Shown: positions 51,765 to 60,210 of the stretch, in pieces
Position numbering within the stretch: the first letter of the stretch is position 1
How the letters are laid out: each line of letters opens with the position of its first letter
Assembly: GCF_014648475.1 (NCBI RefSeq)
Contig: NZ_BMRE01000042.1
Coordinates: 17,541-81,540 of the forward strand
Origin: Lentzea flava
GTDB lineage: Bacteria; Actinomycetota; Actinomycetes; Mycobacteriales; Pseudonocardiaceae
Direction of reading: 5' to 3'
Length of the DNA stretch: 64,000 nucleotides
The notes under the pieces: generated by a model
The model's input: the letters and a program-made list of their open reading frames with translations, nothing else
What the model was told of the DNA's origin: nothing
Database searches by the model: none
Position numbers and translations under genes: made by a program

Positions 51765-53743
51765 ACCGTCAACGCTTCGCGGTACAGCTCGGTGGCCGCG
51801 TCACGGTCGGTTTCCAGCTGTGCCAATGCCTCCAGGATCTCGGCCCGATCGACGTGGAGCTTGTGTTCGGTCGCCAGTGCAAGCGCTTCCCGGAGTCGCT
51901 GGTCGCCTTCAGTGCCGAGTTTCCGTCCTTGCCACAGCAGCACTTTCGCCAGGTTCTGCGGTTCAGGAGCCGGTAGCGACCGGAAGCCCTCGTGGGCTCG
52001 CTGCAGCAGCACCAGTGCCTTCTCCGGCGGTTCCGGCTTGGCACCGTGCAAGCACGCCAGAGCGATTCGCCGCGGATCGCGCGTCGTTTCCGCCAGTTCC
52101 AGGTTGCGCTTCAACCACGCGGCCGACTGGGTGAGATCGCCGCTGTCGAACGCGGCCAGTCCCGCGCCTTCCAGTGCGGTGGCTGCCAGTTCCACGTTGC
52201 CGGCCCCCTCCGCGAGGCGGATCGCGGCTGTGCACGAGTCGACCGCGTCGCGGAACCGACCGAGGCCGCGATACGCGAAACCTTGCTGCACGAGCAGGAG
52301 CGCCTTCTCCCGATCCGCGTGCAGATGTTCCGCGGCGCGGAGTCCGAGTGCGTGGGTGGCCAGCAGGTCGTCGGCGTACTTCTCCGTCAGGAACAGCCAC
52401 CACTGCGAGATGCACAGCCGCAGGACGGAATCCAGCTCGCCGAGTTCAGAAGCGACAGTCACGGCCGCGCGGAGGTTGACCCGCTCGGTGCGCAGCCACG
52501 TGCCGGGATCGGCTGACGCGGGATGCGCGCCGTCCACACTGGACGCGGGGAGGAACTCGGCGCGCCACGATCGCGGCGGCAGCAACCCGGCTGCCGCGGT
52601 GACCGCTCCCTTCACGTACCACTCGAGCATCGAGCGAGTGGCGGCGAGACGGTGCGCCTGGTCGTCGACGGTGCCGGCGACCAGACGCGCGTGTTCGTGC
52701 ACCAGCTTGTGGACGGTCAGCCGGCCGGTGCGAGGCTGGTCGATCGTGCGCATGTCTCGAAGTTCACGGATCACCGGACGCAACGCCGCCTCGGAGTGCC
52801 CAGTGGCGGCCGCCAACACGGCGACGGACAGGTCATCGCCGTGCGGGTGGAGTCCGATCGCGCGGTAGCAGTGCTGGCCGACGCGGCTGAGCCTGCGGTA
52901 TCCGGCGTCGAACACGGTGCCCAGCGACGGCTCGCCGCCCACGGTCACCCGCGTGATCCCCGTCGCCGGATCCTTCAGTTCGTCCACCAGCTCGGCCAGC
53001 GACACGTCTGGTGACTCCGCGAGCAGCACTCCCACCACGCACAGCGCGGCAGGCAGACCTGCGCACATGGCGACCAGGGCATCACGGGCCGAGGGCTCTC
53101 CGTCGACGCGGTTGCCGGCGAAGGCACGCAGCAGTTCGACGGCCATCTCGTCCTCGAGCGGCTCGACGTCCACGAGAGCAGCGTTGTGCTGCAGCAGCGA
53201 GCCGAACGCCCCGTGGCCGGTGACCACGACCAGGGAGGCGCCTCTGCCTGGAAGAAGCGCGCGCACCTGGGCGGGCGTCACGGCGTCGTCGAGCAACACC
53301 TGGAGGGACTTGCCGTGGGTCAATGATCGAAAGAGGCTGGCCCGTGCCTCGAGATCTACGGGGATCTGTGCCCGGTCCACACCGAGCGCGCCGAGGAATC
53401 CGGCGAGCACCTCACTCGGCGCGCTCACCTGGTCGGTCCACGCACCGAGGTTTGCGTAGAGCTGGCCATCAGGAAACCGATCCGCGCGGTGGTGCAGCCA
53501 GTGCACCGCGACCGTCGTCTTTCCACTACCCCGCTGGCCACGCAGCACCCTGATCACAGGACCCGCTGTGCTCACCGCGTCCAACGCGTCGTCGAGCGCG
53601 CCGAGCGTCCGCTCGTGGTTGACCAGCTTGGCGATGGCCGCAGGCAGCTGACGCGGCCGCGGCATCCGCACACCGTGGAAGTGGATCTCCCCGTCAGAGC
53701 CCGCCTGATCGCCCACCACGCCGCGCCTCCCACGCTCCGGCAA
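51698..53743 (-). CDS. STAND/NB-ARC-like ATPase with C-terminal TPR repeats (module 1)
   Basis: 681 residues. The N-terminus (SDGEIHFHGVRMPRPRQLPA) is the type that precedes many actinobacterial NTPases. Walker A is RGQRGSGKTTVA (about 68-79); LQVLLDDAVTPAQV (about 148) serves as Walker B; and winged-helix-like and effector regions follow (VHKLVHEHARLVAG). Residues about 450-680 are TPR-like helical hairpins. Such proteins act as signal-switch ATPases and in several known cases as anti-phage sensors. Its 3' end overlaps the convergent GT-B-like gene by 67 bp. Confidence 0.87.
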   Translation of the reverse strand: MPERGRRGVVGDQAGSDGEIHFHGVRMPRPRQLPAAIAKLVNHERTLGALDDALDAVSTAGPVIRVLRGQRGSGKTTVAVHWLHHRADRFPDGQLYANLGAWTDQVSAPSEVLAGFLGALGVDRAQIPVDLEARASLFRSLTHGKSLQVLLDDAVTPAQVRALLPGRGASLVVVTGHGAFGSLLQHNAALVDVEPLEDEMAVELLRAFAGNRVDGEPSARDALVAMCAGLPAALCVVGVLLAESPDVSLAELVDELKDPATGITRVTVGGEPSLGTVFDAGYRRLSRVGQHCYRAIGLHPHGDDLSVAVLAAATGHSEAALRPVIRELRDMRTIDQPRTGRLTVHKLVHEHARLVAGTVDDQAHRLAATRSMLEWYVKGAVTAAAGLLPPRSWRAEFLPASSVDGAHPASADPGTWLRTERVNLRAAVTVASELGELDSVLRLCISQWWLFLTEKYADDLLATHALGLRAAEHLHADREKALLLVQQGFAYRGLGRFRDAVDSCTAAIRLAEGAGNVELAATALEGAGLAAFDSGDLTQSAAWLKRNLELAETTRDPRRIALACLHGAKPEPPEKALVLLQRAHEGFRSLPAPEPQNLAKVLLWQGRKLGTEGDQRLREALALATEHKLHVDRAEILEALAQLETDRDAATELYREALTVYEERGLLHSALATRQRLAELD

Positions 53744-53796
53744 AGATCGATCCGGTCAGCCTATCGGTCTGGTGACGACGGCGGCACGCGTTGTGA

Positions 53797-54246
53797 TCAT
53801 TCGTCGGCGAGGTCCTTGCGCATGAGATCTCGCAGCGTACGGACGGCGTGGTGGAACTCCTCGTCGGCCTCTGTGACCGCCGGCGCCGTCGGCGGGTTGC
53901 TCAGCACGAGCTCAGACCACCGTTCGCCGGTGTCGAGCACAGCCGCGAGCGCCCCGTCGGCTAGTTCGGGAGCGTTCAGCTCGATGTACGCGGCAGCGTC
54001 GCGGAGTGTGGCCAGCGCCGCCTCGCCAGTGCCTGCGCCGGAACGCAAGGCCGGCCGCAGGGCGCGCGCCGCGACCAGGAACTTCGCATAGGTGTCTGCA
54101 CGGTTCTGCTGGAGGCGCTCCTCACGCTTGGCACGCCGTTCGATCTCGGCGAGGCGGAAGGCGCGCACCGAGTTGAGCCACTGGGCTCCGAGCGCACCGA
54201 AGACGCTCAGCACGGCCACAAGCATCGTCACCCAGATCGGAGTCAC
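53797..54246 (-). CDS. Small single-helix membrane protein with coiled coil
   Basis: 149 residues. The N-terminal transmembrane helix is WVTMLVAVLSVFGALGAQWL (about 5-24), followed by a basic, charged helix (RLAEIERRAKREERLQQNR) that looks like a coiled coil, then a helical domain. The predicted orientation puts the helix in the cytoplasm. Upstream of the STAND gene on the same strand by 53 bp, so it may be co-transcribed with it. Family unknown. Confidence 0.75.
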   Translation of the reverse strand: MTPIWVTMLVAVLSVFGALGAQWLNSVRAFRLAEIERRAKREERLQQNRADTYAKFLVAARALRPALRSGAGTGEAALATLRDAAAYIELNAPELADGALAAVLDTGERWSELVLSNPPTAPAVTEADEEFHHAVRTLRDLMRKDLADE

Positions 54247-54328
54247 GTGAGCACGGTACCGATTCGGTGATCACGTAGCCGAACGCCGGGTACGGTGAGC
54301 TGGAGTTGAGCGTCTGCGGGAGTGGATT

Positions 54329-56092
54329 GTGTCGTCAAGCCGGTGGCTGAAGGTGCCGCTCGGACCTCACGGTCCCCGGTGGCGGACTGTGGCCGCCGAA
54401 CGTTCGGTGCTGGCCGTCGCCCACACGGTGACGGCGCTCAACCGGCTCGCCGACATCATTCCCGTGTTCGACAGTGATCAGCGGGTGCAGATCGTGTACA
54501 CCTGTCCGCAGGCATCCGCCGTGACCAACGGCGTGGAGGAACACCTCGCCACAATGGGCGCACTGGTCATGCCGTGGGAACAGGCGATCATGACCGAGTT
54601 CGACCTGGCGTTGTCGGTACACAACAGTGGGAATCTGCACGACATCAACGCTCCACTCGCGGTTCTTTCGCACGGAATCGGCTACACTAAGCATTCGCCC
54701 CGAAACCCGAAACCCGAAACCCGAAACCCGAAACCCGAAACCCGAAACCCGAAACCCGAAACCCGAAACCGCTCCGTCTACGGCCTGTCCCGCGAATGGT
54801 TGGTGCGTGACGGCGCGGTAGTCCCTAGCGCAGTCGTGTTGTCACACGACGAGCAGTACGCTCGCCTGGCCGACGCGGTTCCCGAAGCACTGGGCTCCGC
54901 GGTGGTGGCCGGCGATCCGTGCTTCGACCGCATGGCGGTGAGCGAACCGCTGCGCCGCGACTACCGAAGCGCGCTGGGCGGGAACGACGACACCACGGTC
55001 GTCGTCGTGTCATCGACCTGGGGACCTGATTCCCTGCTGGGACGAAACCCGAATCTCATCGCCCACCTGCTCGCGGAACTGCCGGGCGACCGGCATGTCG
55101 TGGCTGCCGTACTCCACCCGAACACGTGGTTCGCGCACGGCCCCGCGCAGATCAGGGTGTGGCTCGGCGACTGTCTGCGGGCGGGACTGCGGCTCATACC
55201 TCCCGCCGAAGGCTGGCAGCAGGCAGTGCTGGCCGCCGACGTGGTGATCGGCGATTTCGGTGCGGTGACGGGGTATGCGGCGTGCGCGGGCCGAGCGACG
55301 CTACTCGCTTCGTTCCCCGAGAACCAGATCGCCGAGGGGTCCGCGATGGGCGAGCTGGGACGCACCGCATCGCGGCTGGACCCCGCGGCGGCGTTCCTCC
55401 CCCAGTTCGGCACCGCACTTGCGGACGCCGCGGCCGGCCAGTTCACCAAGGTCCGCGAGCTCACGACCTCACTACCCGGCTCCTCGGCAGCCGCGCTGAG
55501 AAAGGCCTTCTACGGCCTCCTGGAGCTACCCGAGCCACTGCGAGCACCGCTGGTCCCGCCATATCCCACAGACGCGTTGCTGCCTGAACGCATGCCGGTC
55601 ACCGCGTGGTGGGTCACAGCACGATGGCACAGCGAACACGAGGCCGAAGTGACGAGGTGGCCGGCGGACGTCGACGCCCGCGACGAGCAGCCTCCGAACA
55701 CGATCGACCGGCACCTGGTCGTGGAGCAGACACATCCACGCCGAGACCTCCACGGCAACGCGACCGTCGTGGTGGCCGGCCACCTGCGCGAGGCTGCCGA
55801 GATCTTCGCCGCTCGCCCGGCGTGCCGGCTGGTCGTCACAGGCGAGGAAGTCGTCCACCGCGACAAAGGCGTTGTCACGCACGGTTTGTCTGATGTGGAC
55901 ACTTCCGTCGCGTGCGCCTCCGCCCTCTACGCCTGGATCTCGGCCGGCCGCACGTGGGAGGCGCTACCCGGCAACGCGGTGCTGCGGATCGGCGGCCGGC
56001 GGATCGAGGTGGTGCTCAGCCGGCCGCACCTTCCGCCTCAACCTGCTTCAGGAGTGTGTCCACCACATCCGTCTCCGCGTCCCCCAGCATGA
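54329..56092 (+). CDS. GT-B-like protein gene, copy 2, in frame through a 7-bp repeat (phase-ON)
   Basis: 587 residues from GTG 54329 (GGGAG upstream). The N-terminal Rossmann half is VLAVAHTVTALNRLADIIPV to VLSHGIGYTKH (about 114-121). Residues about 124-148 are encoded by the CCCGAAA tract and read as NPKPETR repeats, a Pro-rich charged linker. The C-terminal half has VVAGDPCFDRM, VVVSSTWGPDSLLG and ADVVIGDFGAVTGYAACAGR, a donor-site pattern of GT-B enzymes such as CDP-glycerol glycerophosphotransferases. Activity is not proven. It lacks a signal peptide. Any gain or loss of one or two repeat units would break the frame. The 3' end overlaps the convergent STAND gene by 77 bp. Confidence 0.85.
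   Translation: MSSSRWLKVPLGPHGPRWRTVAAERSVLAVAHTVTALNRLADIIPVFDSDQRVQIVYTCPQASAVTNGVEEHLATMGALVMPWEQAIMTEFDLALSVHNSGNLHDINAPLAVLSHGIGYTKHSPRNPKPETRNPKPETRNPKPETRNRSVYGLSREWLVRDGAVVPSAVVLSHDEQYARLADAVPEALGSAVVAGDPCFDRMAVSEPLRRDYRSALGGNDDTTVVVVSSTWGPDSLLGRNPNLIAHLLAELPGDRHVVAAVLHPNTWFAHGPAQIRVWLGDCLRAGLRLIPPAEGWQQAVLAADVVIGDFGAVTGYAACAGRATLLASFPENQIAEGSAMGELGRTASRLDPAAAFLPQFGTALADAAAGQFTKVRELTTSLPGSSAAALRKAFYGLLELPEPLRAPLVPPYPTDALLPERMPVTAWWVTARWHSEHEAEVTRWPADVDARDEQPPNTIDRHLVVEQTHPRRDLHGNATVVVAGHLREAAEIFAARPACRLVVTGEEVVHRDKGVVTHGLSDVDTSVACASALYAWISAGRTWEALPGNAVLRIGGRRIEVVLSRPHLPPQPASGVCPPHPSPRPPA
54699..54770 (+). repeat. Heptanucleotide tandem repeat, ten perfect CCCGAAA units
   Basis: Ten exact 7-bp units fill 54699-54768, followed by CC. 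Three units make one NPKPETR block. Long perfect tracts with a period that is not a multiple of three inside coding DNA are hallmarks of contingency loci that change by slipped-strand mispairing. Confidence 0.95.
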
Positions 56093-58139
56093 TGTACAGC
56101 TCCTTGGCCGACCGCAGAGCCGCGGCAGCGCCGTCGAGGTCGCGGCTGGCCCTCTTGGCCACGCCCACCTGGCGCAGGGCACCGGCTTCGGCACGAATGG
56201 CCTGGTCGCGGGAGAACAGCGCGGCCGCCTGCTCGTAGTGCCGGGCGGCTTCGGCAGGATCGCCTGCGCCGAGGGCGGAACCCCCGAGCACGAGCAGGCA
56301 CTTGGCGTGGTTGTCGGTCTCACCGGCCGACTCGAAGTACCCGATCACGCCGGCCGCCACGCTCGCCGCACGGTCCCACTCCTGCAGCTTCACCCACGCT
56401 CTCGCACGCTGCAGGGCCAGCAGCGCCAGCATCCGGATCCGCTGCCGCTCCGGAATCGCGTGCTCGGACCGTTCGACCACCGACTCGGACTCGTCGAAGC
56501 AGCGGAACGCCGTCTCCAGGTCGCTCTCGGCGGCAGCGGTCTTGCCGAGCCACTCCCACGCGCTCTGCTCGCCGAGCCGGTGACCCGCCTCGATCGCCGC
56601 ACGCAACGAGGCCTCGAAGTCCTGCCGCGCACGCGTCGTGTTCCCGGCGGCGAGATGGGCAGCGCCCCGTTGCGAGGTGACCTGCATCAGGCCCGTCACG
56701 GTGCCGCTCGCCTCGGCGGAGGAGACTCCGAGCTCGTGGCTGTCGAGCCACACGTCGACATGCCCGTGCAGGTGCAGGTACTTGAAGATCGCGACGCAGA
56801 GCTGCCACGCGATGTCATGCAGGTTCTGCTCGTGCGCGGCGCGCACACACGCGACGACCGAGGTCCACTCGACGTCGAACCAGGCCGTGGCGTCGTTCCG
56901 CGGCAGCGGAGCCGGGCCGGACGCGACGTACCGGTCGAACTCGGGACCGACCCGCCATCGGTTCGCCAGGGCCGCGTCACGCGCGATCGCCTCGCGGAGG
57001 TACCACGTCGTGATCCTTTCGACCGCCGACCTGACGACATCGGGACCGTCGACCTCCTGCGCCAGGCGCAGGGCGTGCGCGCGCACGATCCGGTAGAACG
57101 AATACCTGTCCCGATCAACGTCGTGAACGAGCAGGTTGAGATCGGACAGCTCGTCGAGCACCTGTTCGGCCCGATCACGATCGACGTCCAGCGCCACCGC
57201 CGCAGCGCCGATCCCGAACGTCGGGCCGGGCAGCAGTGCGAGCCGGCGGAGCGCGAGCTGCAGATCCCGCACCAGGCTGAAGGTCGCGTTCAGGAAGCGC
57301 GTCACGCGTTGCGAATGGTCCATGGCCAGCAGGGCCTCGTCCGAGGCCCGCAACTCCCGCAGATAACGCTCCACGGCACGCTGAGGACGCCTCACCAGCT
57401 GCGCACCGAGAATCCGGATCAACAGCGGGAAGCCGTCGCAGATCTCAGTCAGCTCGTCGATGACAGCGGCAGGCAAGTCGGCCGCACCCGGACCCATGCA
57501 GGCGAGGAGCAGTTCCCTCGACTCCGCACGCGGCAGTTTGCTCAACGGCACGTCGGCGAAATCGTGCTGGAACAGCTCCCGGAGCATCGCCCGAGCAGTC
57601 ACCACCACCGCCGCCTCCGGCGACGAGTTGGGGATCAGCCTCGTGACCTGCTCCGCACTCGCCACATCCCTGATCAGCATCAGGAACCGCTTGCCGGCGG
57701 ACAGCCGCTGAAACGCCTCCGCACGGGCAGCATCCGAACTGGCCAGGTCCGCGTCCATCACACCCAGACCACGCAGCGCCTGACCCAGCATCTCCCCCTG
57801 CTGCACCAGCTTGCCGTCCGGCTGACGGGCAGCCACCTCGATGTAGGCGTCGTCGAACTCCGACCGGTGCTCGTGGAAGAACTCACTGGCCAAGCTCGTA
57901 CGCCCGATGCCATCCGGGCCGTGCAAGTACACCAGGCAAGGGCGTCCCTCAGCCCGCCGCTCGCCCAGCAGTCTGCTCATTTCCCTCTGCGCACCGACAC
58001 GGTTCAGAAACGGACGAGCACGACGCGGCCCGACTACGACGCTCCCCACTTGCCCTCCCCGGAGCAACATGATCAGAAGGGCCACAGTAACGCCCGACCG
58101 AACGTCCCCGCCGGAGATCGGCATCCCGTAGCGAGACAT
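56016..58139 (-). CDS. STAND/NB-ARC-like protein with TPR repeats and altered Walker A (module 2)
   Basis: 707 residues if the ATG at 58139 is used; the exact start is uncertain because upstream spacing is weak. The P-loop region reads LHGPDGIGRTSLASEF (about 73-88): the invariant Walker A lysine is Arg. VTARAMLRELF, SDLNLLVHDVDRDRYSFYRI and a C-terminal TPR series (about 440-700, for example ALLALQRARAWVKLQEWD) follow. Overall plan and length match the STAND protein of module 1. Loss of the lysine suggests weak or no ATP hydrolysis. It converges on GT-B-like copy 2 with a 77-bp overlap. Confidence 0.82.
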   Translation of the reverse strand: MSRYGMPISGGDVRSGVTVALLIMLLRGGQVGSVVVGPRRARPFLNRVGAQREMSRLLGERRAEGRPCLVYLHGPDGIGRTSLASEFFHEHRSEFDDAYIEVAARQPDGKLVQQGEMLGQALRGLGVMDADLASSDAARAEAFQRLSAGKRFLMLIRDVASAEQVTRLIPNSSPEAAVVVTARAMLRELFQHDFADVPLSKLPRAESRELLLACMGPGAADLPAAVIDELTEICDGFPLLIRILGAQLVRRPQRAVERYLRELRASDEALLAMDHSQRVTRFLNATFSLVRDLQLALRRLALLPGPTFGIGAAAVALDVDRDRAEQVLDELSDLNLLVHDVDRDRYSFYRIVRAHALRLAQEVDGPDVVRSAVERITTWYLREAIARDAALANRWRVGPEFDRYVASGPAPLPRNDATAWFDVEWTSVVACVRAAHEQNLHDIAWQLCVAIFKYLHLHGHVDVWLDSHELGVSSAEASGTVTGLMQVTSQRGAAHLAAGNTTRARQDFEASLRAAIEAGHRLGEQSAWEWLGKTAAAESDLETAFRCFDESESVVERSEHAIPERQRIRMLALLALQRARAWVKLQEWDRAASVAAGVIGYFESAGETDNHAKCLLVLGGSALGAGDPAEAARHYEQAAALFSRDQAIRAEAGALRQVGVAKRASRDLDGAAAALRSAKELYIMLGDAETDVVDTLLKQVEAEGAAG

Positions 58140-58359
58140 GCCCGCAACGACATGGGACCGAATCACTCCAGGTTCCAGTCGACTGGTTCGACACTGATGG
58201 CCGCCAGAGCACGACCGGATCATCCGCCCGGCGTAGCCCTGCCGGATGGCGTGCACATGTCCCAAGCCCGCCGCGGCCGTCAACGCGATGCGCGGGTCGT
58301 TTGGACGGCTCCGGCACCGGGCGACCTCGTCGTGGCCGGTCGACCGGGGAGGAAGAGTC

Positions 58360-58602
58360 ATGGCCACGACCCTCGACTGACACCAGGTCCATGATCCTCA
58401 CGACCTCCACACCGAGGTCGAAGCCCAACTCGACGTGGCTGCCGCGGAAGCCACCCGCCGGTGCAAAGGCATGGCGGACTACCAGGCCGTCCGGCAAGCC
58501 GTGTCCGACGCCTACCGCCGGCTGTCCCGCGAGGCCAAGTTCCAGAACTTCCTGCCGATCCTCGCCGCCAGGGCCGCGCACCGGAAGCTGTGCGGATCGT
58601 GA
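58360..58602 (+). pseudogene. DUF3562-like three-helix protein gene with an in-frame TGA at codon 7
   Basis: ATG 58360 has an excellent GGGGAGGAAGAG site but reads MATTLD then TGA (58378-58380). The same frame continues without a break for 73 codons as HDLHTEVEAQLDVAAAEA and then AVRQAVSDAYRRLSREAKFQ, NFLPILAARAAHRKL, matching the short three-helix-bundle dimerisation (DUF3562) proteins of actinobacteria. Either the gene was killed by one nonsense change or translation restarts at GTG/ATG codons further in. Confidence 0.6.
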
Positions 58603-58734
58603 ACAGAGCGCGGCGATCGCACCCCGTGTACGGCATGGCCGAGCTGCTCGGTCGCGACCAGGTGCAGTCACCGCGGCTTCCCAGGTGCGACGGCGCCTGC
58701 GTCTTTGCCTGTCTGTTGCCGGATCAGTGCACCA

Positions 58735-59441
58735 CGACCAGGTAATGCCGTATCCGGCGAGCGCGGCGCACAACACATAGCTCGCGGCGGGCACCACACG
58801 GTGGCCGCAAGAAGCCGCGGCCAGCCCTGCGGCGACACCGGCCACCGCGACCACCAGGACACCCGCGGTGCCCTGGGCCGCGGTCCGCCCAGCCAGCGCG
58901 CCGACCAGCTCGGCTGCGGGCAGGGTGAGAAGCCAGGCGACGACCATGCGCCCCGCCACGGTCCAGCGCACCACGGCCAGCCGCTTGCCCACTCCGGCAC
59001 CGACCACACCACTCGCACACACGTGCGTCGTGAACAGCGCGAAACCCAGCTGCGACGACGTGAGGATCACCGTCGCCGCGGCCGATTCCGCCGCGACCCA
59101 CGTCGCCCCGATCAGGCCACCGAACAACGCGTGCGACGAGCTGGACGGCAAGCCCAGAAGCCAGGTCGCCAGGTTCCACACCACTGCCCCGACGAGCCCG
59201 CTGAACACGACCGCGGGCCCGATCCGGCTCTCGTCGACCAGCCCACTGGAGATCGTTCGCGCGACTTCGATCGACAGGAGCGCACCGACCAGGTTCAGCG
59301 CCGCCGACACCCCACCGCGACCCGCGGCGACAACGCACCGGTCGCGATCGACGTGGCCATCGCGTTGGCGGTGTCGTGAAACCCGTTGGTGAAGTCGAAC
59401 ACCAACGCCGTGACCACCACGACCACAACAATGACTTCCAT
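58735..59441 (-). pseudogene. PiT-type phosphate transporter remnant (frameshift and internal deletion)
   Basis: ATG 59441 opens a normal PiT start (TALVFDFTNGFHDTANAMAT). The frame breaks in a run of four C on the plus strand (59310-59313); adding one base restores RVAVGVSAALNLVGALL. Then WLLGLPSSSSHALFGGLIG is present, but it jumps directly to AAESAAATVILTSSQLGFAL and GVGKRLAVVRWTVAGRM, missing the middle part with the second H-G-x-N-D-A-Q signature (over 100 residues). A one-base frameshift plus an in-frame deletion make it non-functional. No PhoU-like partner is adjacent. Confidence 0.75.
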
Positions 59442-59697
59442 GCCCGGCCGAGTTTCCGCGCCGGATGAACGCACGCGTACCTCGAGGTGAACTTCGCAGC
59501 ACGACTGCCGCTCAACCCGCCGTGCGGCGCGGCAACCGCCGAGCGCCTCGCCGAGCACACCGCCAAGATCCGGACCGAGAGCCAGCCTGGCCACGGCAAC
59601 ACAGCAGTGGCGTCGATCCAACTACTCCGCGCTGACGTGTCGCAGGTAGGCCCTGGACGTCAGAACCCGTTCGAGCTCCTGAGACACATGTCCACCG

Positions 59698-60102
59698 TCA
59701 CCTGGCCGCGTCGTAACGCTGCCGTGCCGCCATGACGTCCGGCATTTGCGACTCGACGTCCTTGATGAGTCCGAGCAGCAACTCGGCGGTGTGCCTGCCC
59801 CGGTCGGTCAGGCTGTACTCCACCTTGGGCGGGATCGACGTCTGCGCCTCGCGGTGGACGAACCCGTCCCGCTCCAGCGCCTGCAGTGTCTGGGCGAGCA
59901 TCTTCTCGCTCACGCCGTCGACCCGGCGGCGCAGCTGGTTGAACCGGAACGTGCCCTCGTACAGGGCAACCATCGCCAGCGTGCCCCACTTGCCGGTCAG
60001 GTGCTCCAGCGTCGAACGCGACGGGCAGCGCTGCGCGAACACGTCGAACACGAACTTGTCGTGCTCGTCCTCGGGCGTCGCCACATCAGTCACACCACCC
60101 AT
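59698..60102 (-). CDS. HxlR/DUF24-family redox-type regulator (QorR-like)
   Basis: 134 residues from ATG 60102; GTG codons at 60093 and 60087 are alternatives. A single Cys near the N-terminus (FAQRCPSRSTLEHLTGKWG, given in part) stands where YodB/QorR-type regulators have their redox-sensing Cys. The winged helix is FRFNQLRRRVDGVSEKMLAQ followed by TLQALERDGFVHRE. It is divergent from a Qor2-like gene, with a palindrome in between. In Corynebacterium glutamicum QorR controls qor2 in exactly this arrangement, so the same oxidant-responsive control is likely. Confidence 0.88.
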   Translation of the reverse strand: MGGVTDVATPEDEHDKFVFDVFAQRCPSRSTLEHLTGKWGTLAMVALYEGTFRFNQLRRRVDGVSEKMLAQTLQALERDGFVHREAQTSIPPKVEYSLTDRGRHTAELLLGLIKDVESQMPDVMAARQRYDAAR

Positions 60103-60162
60103 ACTACCCAATACGCCGCACGTTCCAAGAGACGGTACTCACTTGGGGGTTGCACTTTCGAA

Positions 60163-60178
60163 AAGTTTGTACAAACTT
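60163..60178. promoter_or_regulatory. Perfect 16-bp palindromic operator AAGTTTGTACAAACTT
   Basis: The 16-mer is fully self-complementary and sits 33 bp before the Qor2-like start and about 60 bp from the HxlR gene, where HxlR/DUF24 repressors bind. A TACTTGCTT-like half site also follows. Confidence 0.8.
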
Positions 60179-60210
60179 GAAGCAAGTACAGACGCGAAGG
60201 AGAACCCCTG

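Noticed and set aside
54699..54770. CCCGAAA tract considered as a sequencing or assembly artefact
   Set aside because: The reading frame remains open on both sides, and the paralogue has a related tract at the same protein position; an artefact would not do this.
59487..59735. An 82-codon plus-strand frame upstream of the phosphate-transporter remnant
   Set aside because: It overlaps the HxlR gene end in antisense, has no ribosome-binding site and no recognisable pattern.
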